From Enterobacter sp. RHBSTW-00175 (GTDB lineage Bacteria; Pseudomonadota; Gammaproteobacteria; Enterobacterales; Enterobacteriaceae), in NCBI RefSeq assembly GCF_013927005.1, contig NZ_CP055930.1, forward strand, positions 1,674,001-1,738,000: DNA of 64,000 nucleotides, written 5' to 3'. The position numbers and the translations under genes were made by a program. The notes beneath the pieces are model-generated. The model had not been told where the DNA came from. It made no database searches and worked only from the letters and a program-made list of their open reading frames with translations. This document shows positions 55,691 to 64,000 of the stretch, piece by piece. Within the stretch, counting starts at the first letter, position 1. The number at the start of each line of letters is the position of its first letter.

Positions 55691-55742
55691 TGCAACAGTC
55701 GCTTATTTCCACACAAAAGGGGACAGTATAGAGCGAATGGTA

Positions 55743-56075
55743 TTAGCCGCCAAACGCGTGCTCAACTTCTGCCGGGAAATGGCGATGCCAGGCATCGAAG
55801 CCACCATCAACGCTATATACTGCGTCGTAACCCTGCTGGAGCAGATACTGCGCTGCACCTTTACTGCTGTTGCCGTGGTAGCACATGACCATCACTGGCG
55901 TTTCAAAGTCGTTATCGCGCATAAACGCACCCAGCGTGTCATTGGTCAGATGGAACGCGCCTGGCGTGTGGCCCATTGCAAAACTCTGCGGATCACGGAT
56001 ATCCACCAGCACCGCCGTTCCCTGGTGCATCTTCTGATGGGCTTCTTCTACGTTAATACATTCAAAGTGATCCAT
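55743..56075 (-). CDS. glpE: Thiosulfate sulfurtransferase GlpE
   Basis: 110-aa single-domain rhodanese with catalytic Cys65 in the loop CYHGNSSKG, transferring sulfane sulfur from thiosulfate to cyanide or thioredoxin in vitro. Other rhodanese marks: [15 protein letters not shown] near 23 and [14 protein letters not shown] near 92. The open frame extends 30 codons upstream, but that part is translation of palindromic element copy 8; the start at MDHFECINV gives the family length. First gene of glpEGR and divergent from glpD. Confidence 0.95.
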   Translation of the reverse strand: MDHFECINVEEAHQKMHQGTAVLVDIRDPQSFAMGHTPGAFHLTNDTLGAFMRDNDFETPVMVMCYHGNSSKGAAQYLLQQGYDAVYSVDGGFDAWHRHFPAEVEHAFGG

Positions 56076-56112
56076 GGTGTTCTCTTTCGGTTGCTCAGGT
56101 TGGGTGCGCGCT

Positions 56113-56154
56113 AATGCCCTGACCCCAACCCTCTCCCACGGGAGAGGGGGAAAA
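56113..56154 (+). repeat. Palindromic intergenic element, copy 8
   Basis: TAATGCCCTGACCCCAACCC then TCTCCCACGGGAGAGGGGGA. Unlike most copies it is upstream of two divergent genes (glpE and glpD), not between convergent ends or at an operon end. Confidence 0.7.
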
Positions 56155-56272
56155 GTTAGTCGCACTATTTTACCCCGTAGTGTACGTCCTGGCGGCGGGT
56201 AAACGCCATTATGTTATCCATATCACTCTAAATTGTTTTTTTGATGTTACCAAAAGCGCGTTCGTTTGCTAT

Positions 56273-56292
56273 TATGAGCGATATCGAACATT
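56273..56292. promoter_or_regulatory. GlpR operator upstream of glpD
   Basis: TATGAGCGATATCGAACATT matches the GlpR consensus WATGTTCGWTAWCGAACATW at all but 2 positions, 33 bp before the glpD ATG. A further half-site, TTAACGAAAG, follows at 56301-56310. This implies repression of glpD by GlpR encoded nearby. Confidence 0.75.
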
Positions 56293-56324
56293 TCTGAGCT
56301 TTAACGAAAGTGTGTGAGGGTGAC

Positions 56325-57833
56325 ATGGAAACCAAAGATCTGATTGTGATAGGCGGTGGCATTAACGGTGCCGGTATTGCGGTCGATGCCGCAGGACGCG
56401 GTTTATCCGTACTGATGCTGGAAGCTAACGATCTCGCGTGTGCGACATCGTCCGCCAGCTCAAAACTGATCCACGGTGGCCTGCGCTACCTGGAACACTA
56501 CGAATTCCGTCTGGTCAGTGAAGCGCTGGCTGAACGCGAAGTGTTGCTGAAAATGGCACCACACCTGGCCATCCCGATGCGTTTCCGTCTCCCTCATCGT
56601 CCACATCTTCGCCCGGCGTGGATGATTCGAATTGGTCTGTTTATGTACGATCATCTGGGTAAACGCACCAGTCTGCCAGGTTCGAGTGGTTTGCGTTTTG
56701 GCTCAGAATCGGTCCTTAAGCCAGAAATCGTGCGCGGATTCGAATATTCTGACTGTTGGGTGGATGATGCACGTCTTGTGCTGGCGAACGCACAGATGGT
56801 GGTGAAAAAAGGTGGTGAGGTGAAAACCCGCACCCGTGCCACTTCTGCCCGCCGTGAAAACGGCCTGTGGATTGTCGAAGCCGAAGACGTGGATACCGGC
56901 GAGAAATTCAGCTGGAAAGCCCGCGGCCTGGTCAACGCCACCGGCCCATGGGTGAAACAATTCTTCGACGAAGGAATGCAATTGCGTTCCCCGTACGGCA
57001 TCCGTCTTATCAAAGGCAGCCATATTGTCGTTCCGCGCGTTCATGCCCAGAAACAGGCTTACATCCTGCAGAACGAAGACAAACGCATTGTGTTTGTGAT
57101 CCCGTGGATGGACGAGTTCTCCATCATTGGCACTACCGACGTAGAGTACAAAGGCGATCCGAAAAATGTCGAAATCGACGAGAGCGAGATCAACTACCTG
57201 CTGAAGGTCTATAACGCGCACTTTAAGAAACAGCTGGCACGTAACGATATCGTCTGGACGTACTCCGGCGTACGTCCACTGTGCGATGACGAGTCAGACT
57301 CTCCGCAGGCTATCACCCGCGACTATACGCTTGATATCCATGATGTAGATGGCCAGGCTCCGCTGCTGTCGGTGTTTGGCGGCAAGCTCACCACCTACCG
57401 CAAGCTGGCCGAACACGCACTGGAAAAACTGGTGCCGTACTACAAAGGCATTGGCCCGGCGTGGACGAAAGGGGCGGTATTGCCTGGCGGCGACATTGAC
57501 GGCAATCGCGATGACTTTGCGGCAAAACTGCGTCGTCGCTACCCGTTCATCACCGAATCTATGGCGCGTCACTTTGCCCGTACCTACGGCAGCAACACGG
57601 AGTGGATCTTAGGCGAGGCGAAAGAACTTGCAGATCTGGGCGAACATTTCGGGCATGAGCTGTACGAAGCCGAATTGCGCTATCTGGTTGAGCACGAATG
57701 GGTTCGCCGTCTGGACGATGCTATCTGGCGTCGCACCAAAGAAGGGATGTGGCTTAATGCGGAACAGCAGTCTCGCGTAGCGCAGTGGCTGTTGCAAAAC
57801 GCGGGGAAACGCGAGTTGTCGTTAGCGTCGTAA
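56325..57833 (+). CDS. glpD: Aerobic glycerol-3-phosphate dehydrogenase
   Basis: 502-aa FAD-dependent inner membrane-associated enzyme oxidising glycerol-3-phosphate to dihydroxyacetone phosphate and passing electrons to ubiquinone. N-terminal FAD-binding DLIVIGGGINGAGIAVDAAG, then SSASSKLIHGGLRYLEHYEF near 45, RLIKGSHIVVPR near 230, IGTTDVEYKGDP near 268 and SVFGGKLTTYRKLAEHALEK near 350. One residue longer than E. coli GlpD. The start METKDLIVIGG is chosen over an in-frame ATG five codons upstream. Promoter carries a GlpR operator. Confidence 0.98.
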   Translation: METKDLIVIGGGINGAGIAVDAAGRGLSVLMLEANDLACATSSASSKLIHGGLRYLEHYEFRLVSEALAEREVLLKMAPHLAIPMRFRLPHRPHLRPAWMIRIGLFMYDHLGKRTSLPGSSGLRFGSESVLKPEIVRGFEYSDCWVDDARLVLANAQMVVKKGGEVKTRTRATSARRENGLWIVEAEDVDTGEKFSWKARGLVNATGPWVKQFFDEGMQLRSPYGIRLIKGSHIVVPRVHAQKQAYILQNEDKRIVFVIPWMDEFSIIGTTDVEYKGDPKNVEIDESEINYLLKVYNAHFKKQLARNDIVWTYSGVRPLCDDESDSPQAITRDYTLDIHDVDGQAPLLSVFGGKLTTYRKLAEHALEKLVPYYKGIGPAWTKGAVLPGGDIDGNRDDFAAKLRRRYPFITESMARHFARTYGSNTEWILGEAKELADLGEHFGHELYEAELRYLVEHEWVRRLDDAIWRRTKEGMWLNAEQQSRVAQWLLQNAGKRELSLAS

Positions 57834-57850
57834 TGCGATCGGTGCGGGCT

Positions 57851-57889
57851 GATGCCCTCACCCTGCCCCTCTCCCTGTGGGAGAGGGAA
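57851..57889 (+). repeat. Palindromic intergenic element, copy 9
   Basis: TGATGCCCTCACCCTGCCCC then TCTCCCTGTGGGAGAGGGAA. It begins 17 bp after the glpD stop. Confidence 0.75.
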
Positions 57890-57897
57890 CAAACACT

Positions 57898-57928
57898 AAA
57901 AACGGCAACCAGGGTTGCCGTTTTGCTT

Positions 57929-57930
<2 letters not shown>
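57898..57930. terminator. Bidirectional terminator, glpD / glgP
   Basis: AAAAACGGCAACC-AG-GGTTGCCGTTTTGCTTTT: an 11-12 bp stem with A/T tracts either side, meeting the glgP stop codon at its right edge. Confidence 0.85.
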
Positions 57931-60394
<2,464 letters not shown>

Positions 60395-61828
60395 TTACAT
60401 CAAGCGTTGATAGAGATCGCGGTATGACTGCGCCGCAACGTGCCAACTAAAATCCATGGCCATCGCCTGGCGTTGAACGTAACGCCACAAAGAAGGACGG
60501 GACCACAATACGAAAGCACGCCGAATCGCCCTTAGAAGCGACCAGGCATTACTGTCTTCAAAAACAAACCCGCTGGCAATACCGTCCGCCAGGTTTTCCA
60601 GAGAGCTATCGGACACAGTATCGGCCAGCCCGCCCGTGCGTCGCACCAGCGGTAACGTGCCGTACTTCAGGCCATAGAGCTGAGTCAGGCCACAAGGTTC
60701 GAAACGGCTCGGCACCAGAATGACGTCTGCACCGCCCATGATGCGGTGTGAAAACGCTTCGTGATAACCAATTTGCACGCCTACCTGGCCTGGGTGTTCA
60801 GCCGCCGCCGCGAGGAAACCTTCCTGCAATACCGGATCGCCTGCGCCCAGCAACGCCAGTTGCCCACCCTGTTCCAGTAATCCCGGTAAAGCTTCCAGCA
60901 CCAGATCCAACCCTTTCTGGCTGGTCAGGCGACTGACCACGGCGAACAACGGCGCTTTGTCATTGACCTTCAGCCCCATCGCGATTTGCAGCTGACGTTT
61001 GTTTTCCGCTTTGTCTTCCAGGGAATCACGATCATAGCGGGACGCCAGCAGGAGATCGGTTTCGGGGCTCCAGATTTTCTCGTCGACACCGTTCAAAATC
61101 CCCGACAAGCGCCCTTCACGATGACGCTGGCGCAACAGCCCTTCCAGACCGTAGCCAAACTGTGCCTCGGTGATTTCGCGGGCATATGTTGGGCTGACCG
61201 CCGTAATATGATCGGCGTAGTACAGCCCCGCTTTCAGGAAGGAAATTTGTCCGCCAAATTCCAGTCCGTGCATGTTAAAGAACGACCATGGCAGCTCGAT
61301 GTCATTCATATGATGGGCGTAATACATGCCCTGATACGCCAGATTGTGCACCGTAAAGACAGATTTCGCCGGGTGGCCGCGTGCGGCAAGGTACGCGGGA
61401 GCCAGCCCCGCGTGCCAGTCGTGCGCGTGAACCACATCCGGGCGCCAGAAGGGATCCAACCCCGATGCCATCTCCGCCCCCACCCAACCGAGCAGCGCAA
61501 AGCGCTGCACGTTGTCCGGGTAAGCAAACAGATTGGTGTCGTGGTATGGACTCCCCGGTCTGTCGTATAAATGCGGTGCGTCAATCAGGTAAATTCCCAC
61601 ACCATTGTAATGTCCAAACAGTAGCGTGATGCGCCCGGCGAACGTTTCACGGCGGGTCACGACCTGAGCATCAGGAATACCGCGCCGGATATCTGGAAAA
61701 GCGGGTAACAGGACTCGGGCATCAACACCGCCGGCAATTTGCGCCGCAGGTAATGCACCAATAACATCCGCCAGACCGCCCGTTTTTAATAACGGGAACA
61801 TCTCTGAACATACATGTAAAACCTGCAT
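60395..61828 (-). CDS. glgA: Glycogen synthase (ADP-glucose)
   Basis: 477-aa GT5 glucosyltransferase adding glucose from ADP-glucose to glycogen. The ADP-glucose-binding motif KTGGL is at residues 15-19; the GT-B C-terminal part has [20 protein letters not shown] near 300 and the acid motif in [20 protein letters not shown] near 370. Its ATG shares one base with the glgC stop (TAATG), so translation is coupled. Same length as E. coli GlgA. Confidence 0.98.
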   Translation of the reverse strand: MQVLHVCSEMFPLLKTGGLADVIGALPAAQIAGGVDARVLLPAFPDIRRGIPDAQVVTRRETFAGRITLLFGHYNGVGIYLIDAPHLYDRPGSPYHDTNLFAYPDNVQRFALLGWVGAEMASGLDPFWRPDVVHAHDWHAGLAPAYLAARGHPAKSVFTVHNLAYQGMYYAHHMNDIELPWSFFNMHGLEFGGQISFLKAGLYYADHITAVSPTYAREITEAQFGYGLEGLLRQRHREGRLSGILNGVDEKIWSPETDLLLASRYDRDSLEDKAENKRQLQIAMGLKVNDKAPLFAVVSRLTSQKGLDLVLEALPGLLEQGGQLALLGAGDPVLQEGFLAAAAEHPGQVGVQIGYHEAFSHRIMGGADVILVPSRFEPCGLTQLYGLKYGTLPLVRRTGGLADTVSDSSLENLADGIASGFVFEDSNAWSLLRAIRRAFVLWSRPSLWRYVQRQAMAMDFSWHVAAQSYRDLYQRLM

Positions 61829-63123
61829 TATCGCTCCTGTTTGACATGCAATTTCCGCAGCATTTCCCGTGTTACCAACACGATCCCTTCTTCTGAACGG
61901 TAGAAGCGACGCGCATCTTCTTCCGCATTCTCGCCAATCACCATACCTTCAGGGATGACGCAAGCGCGGTCGATAACGCAACGGCGCAAACGGCATGAGC
62001 GCCCTACCCAGACATCTGGCAGCAATACTGCCGAGTCGATATTACAGAAAGAGTTCACGCGCACGCATGGGAACAACACGGACTGCACCACCACAGAGCC
62101 GGAAATAATGCACCCGCCAGAAACCAGCGAGTTCAGCGTCATGCCGTGGCTGCCAGAGCGATCCTGAACGAATTTCGCCGGTGGCAGGGATTCCATATGG
62201 GTACGAATTGGCCAGTTCTGGTCGTACATATCCAGCTCAGGCGTCACCGATGCCAGATCCAGGTTTGCTTTCCAGTATGCTTCCAGTGTTCCTACATCGC
62301 GCCAGTACGGCTCCGAGTTCGGGTCAGACTGTACGCAGGACAATGGGAATGGATGTGCATAAGCCATGCCAGCTTTGGTGATTTTCGGGATGATGTCTTT
62401 ACCAAAGTCATGGCTTGAGTTTTCGTCTTTGTCGTCCTCTTCGAGCAATTCATAAAGATAATCTGCATCAAAGATATAGATCCCCATACTGGCGAGCGAT
62501 TTGGTTGGGTCGTTCGGCATGGTCGGCGGATTAGCCGGTTTTTCGACAAAGTCGATAATCTTGTCGTCTTCATCCACATCCATTACGCCAAACGCCGCCG
62601 CCTCAGCAACGGGCACAGGCAGACATGCTACGGTGCAACGCGCCCCTTTTTCGACATGGTCGATAAGCATGTGGGAGTAGTCTTGTTTGTAGATATGGTC
62701 ACCGGCGAGGATCACGATGTATTCCGCGCCGTAGCGACGAATGATGTCGAGGTTTTGCGTCACCGCATCTGCCGTGCCGCGGTACCAGTTTTCACCGTGA
62801 ACGCGCTGCTGAGCAGGAAGCAAATCGACAAACTCATTCATCTCTTCGCTGAAAAATGACCAGCCACGCTGAATATGCTGAACCAGAGTGTGCGACTGGT
62901 ACTGAGTAATGACGCCAATTCGACGGATGCCGGAGTTAAGGCAGTTGGACAATGCGAAGTCGATAATACGGAACTTACCACCAAAGTGAACGGCCGGTTT
63001 GGCGCGTTTGATGGTCAAATCTTTAAGACGGGTACCGCGCCCACCAGCCAGTATCAAAGCAACTGTTTTTAATGGTAGCTGGCGCGCCAACATTAAGGGA
63101 TCGTTCTTCTCTAATCTCACCAT
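61828..63123 (-). CDS. glgC: Glucose-1-phosphate adenylyltransferase GlgC
   Basis: 431-aa ADP-glucose pyrophosphorylase, the committed and allosterically controlled step of glycogen synthesis. N-terminal nucleotidyltransferase domain: [16 protein letters not shown] near residue 22, [19 protein letters not shown] near 43 and the ATP/substrate region [19 protein letters not shown] near 114; [14 protein letters not shown] near 220. C-terminal left-handed beta-helix (about 310-431). The start [18 protein letters not shown] gives the E. coli length; an ATG 12 codons upstream is possible but atypical. It starts 17 bp after glgX ends. Confidence 0.98.
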   Translation of the reverse strand: MVRLEKNDPLMLARQLPLKTVALILAGGRGTRLKDLTIKRAKPAVHFGGKFRIIDFALSNCLNSGIRRIGVITQYQSHTLVQHIQRGWSFFSEEMNEFVDLLPAQQRVHGENWYRGTADAVTQNLDIIRRYGAEYIVILAGDHIYKQDYSHMLIDHVEKGARCTVACLPVPVAEAAAFGVMDVDEDDKIIDFVEKPANPPTMPNDPTKSLASMGIYIFDADYLYELLEEDDKDENSSHDFGKDIIPKITKAGMAYAHPFPLSCVQSDPNSEPYWRDVGTLEAYWKANLDLASVTPELDMYDQNWPIRTHMESLPPAKFVQDRSGSHGMTLNSLVSGGCIISGSVVVQSVLFPCVRVNSFCNIDSAVLLPDVWVGRSCRLRRCVIDRACVIPEGMVIGENAEEDARRFYRSEEGIVLVTREMLRKLHVKQER

Positions 63124-63140
63124 GACTAACTCCTTTTTTA

Positions 63141-64000
63141 TCATCTCTGGAATACGCACACTCCGTGCGCAGGCCCATGCCAGACTGCCATTACGACCGG
63201 GTTATCCTCTCCGGCAAAAGGGGGAATGGCGTGCCACGCCCCATCAGGTAATACAAAATTAACCACGTCTTGCGTGGCGTTTAACGTGATAAGCCAGCGT
63301 TCCGAAAGCAGGATTTGCAGGCATGGCGCGCCGCTTTGCCACTCTTGTGCGCTCAGCGGTTGCGCCTCTTTGTTTAACCAGACAACATTGCCATCACCCT
63401 CTTCCCACCACTGATTTGCCGTCAGCGCGGGGATGGTCTGGCGAAGATGAATCAGTGCAGCTGTAAAATGCACCAGCCCGCTGTTCGCCTGTTCCCATTC
63501 AAGCCAGGTGAGAGTGTTATCCTGGCAATAGGCATTGTTGTTGCCATGCTGGCTGTGTCCATGTTCATCACCCGCCAGCAGCATCGGCGTGCCTTGTGAC
63601 AACAACAGCGTTGTCAGCAGCGCATGGATGCTGGCGCGGCGTCTCTCGATGATGTCCTGACTACCGCCTAATCCTTCTATACCATGATTAAAGCTATGGT
63701 TATTGTTAGTGCCATCGCGATTCTCTTCGCCGTTTGCCTCATTGTGTTTCTGATTGAAACAAACGCAGTCGCGCAGAGTGAAACCGTCATGCGCCGTCAC
63801 CAGGTTGACGGTGGCAGAAGGTTGTTTCCCATCGCGTTTAAACAGATCGCTGGACGCCGCAAAGCGTCCGGCAAATTCCCCCAGCGACACACTTCTTTCC
63901 AGCCAGAAGCGGCGCGTGGCATCACGGTAATGATCGTTCCACTCGGCAAATAACGGCGGGAAATTCCCCACCTGATAACCGCCATCGCCAATGTCCCACG
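63141..64000 (-). CDS. glgX: Glycogen debranching enzyme GlgX (5' part outside window)
   Basis: C-terminal 286 residues or so of a GH13 debranching enzyme (E. coli GlgX is 657 aa) that cleaves alpha-1,6 branches of phosphorylase-limit glycogen. The frame is open to the window edge ([20 protein letters not shown]). Visible motifs: [20 protein letters not shown] (catalytic-site His-Asp), [35 protein letters not shown] and the C-terminal [11 protein letters not shown]. It is upstream of glgC in the order glgX-glgC-glgA-glgP; glgB would be expected just beyond the window. Confidence 0.96.
   Translation of the reverse strand, partial: WDIGDGGYQVGNFPPLFAEWNDHYRDATRRFWLERSVSLGEFAGRFAASSDLFKRDGKQPSATVNLVTAHDGFTLRDCVCFNQKHNEANGEENRDGTNNNHSFNHGIEGLGGSQDIIERRRASIHALLTTLLLSQGTPMLLAGDEHGHSQHGNNNAYCQDNTLTWLEWEQANSGLVHFTAALIHLRQTIPALTANQWWEEGDGNVVWLNKEAQPLSAQEWQSGAPCLQILLSERWLITLNATQDVVNFVLPDGAWHAIPPFAGEDNPVVMAVWHGPAHGVCVFQR

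Overview
The window is chromosomal DNA of an Enterobacteriaceae bacterium. Nearly every gene matches an Escherichia coli K-12 counterpart in length, start and order (yhfK-argD-pabA-fic ... glgP-glgA-glgC-glgX, around 75-77 min on the K-12 map). Several differences suggest a relative such as Enterobacter, Leclercia or Lelliottia rather than E. coli: codA lies between tsgA and nirB, no nirC follows nirD, no frl/yhfS-Z block separates yhfL from trpS, no yhgE lies before pckA, no rtc genes lie between malT and glpR, and a GC-rich palindromic repeat recurs at operon ends. The genus is inferred from memory of gene order and protein sequences; no search was run.

Layout. 1-7.5 kb: 3' end of yhfK (+), then a leftward group argD, pabA, fic-yhfG (toxin-antitoxin pair) and ppiA; tsgA (+) diverges from ppiA and converges on codA (-). 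7.6-12.5 kb: nitrite reductase operon nirBD with cysG (sirohaem, the NirB cofactor) and the lipoprotein gene yhfL. 12.5-19 kb: leftward aroK-aroB-damX-dam-rpe-gph-trpS. 19.2-22.5 kb: leftward hofMNOPQ, a pilus/DNA-uptake type operon. 22.6-32.4 kb: mrcA, nudE, igaA, yrfG, hslR, hslO, pckA. 32.5-37.7 kb: ompR-envZ (leftward), greB, yhgF. 37.9-45 kb: feoABC, a small YhcN/BhsA-family gene, bioH (-), gntX, nfuA, gntT. 45.1-46.1 kb: a decayed IS4-family element inside the terminator shared by gntT and malQ. 46.1-53.9 kb: maltose system malPQ and its activator malT, divergent. 54-57.8 kb: glpEGR and glpD, divergent. 57.9-64 kb: glycogen genes glgP, glgA, glgC and part of glgX.

How the genes work together. 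Carbon metabolism dominates the right half: maltodextrin breakdown (MalPQ), glycogen turnover (GlgP, A, C, X), glycerol-3-phosphate oxidation (GlpD under GlpR), gluconate uptake (GntT) and gluconeogenesis (PckA). Iron is a second theme: FeoABC ferrous uptake, NfuA Fe-S carrier, and the Fe-S/sirohaem enzyme NirB. Envelope functions (PBP1A, IgaA, EnvZ/OmpR, DamX) sit in the centre. Readable regulatory sites include tandem ARG boxes before argD, FNR and NarL/NarP sites before nirB, a Fur box before feoA, two GntR operators 140 bp apart before gntT, MalT boxes and CRP sites around malP/malT, and a GlpR operator before glpD.

I found no rRNA, tRNA, CRISPR array, prophage or clearly new multi-gene system. 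The accessory signals are the IS4 remnant, a Fic protein with a non-canonical active-site motif, the missing nirC, the relocated codA, and nine copies of the palindromic intergenic element. Starts were adjusted from the longest open frame where family length and ribosome-binding sites favour an internal start (argD, tsgA, yhfL, rpe, aroK, hofQ, mrcA, yrfG, hslO, ompR, greB, gntX, malP, malT, glpR, glpE, glpD, glgC).
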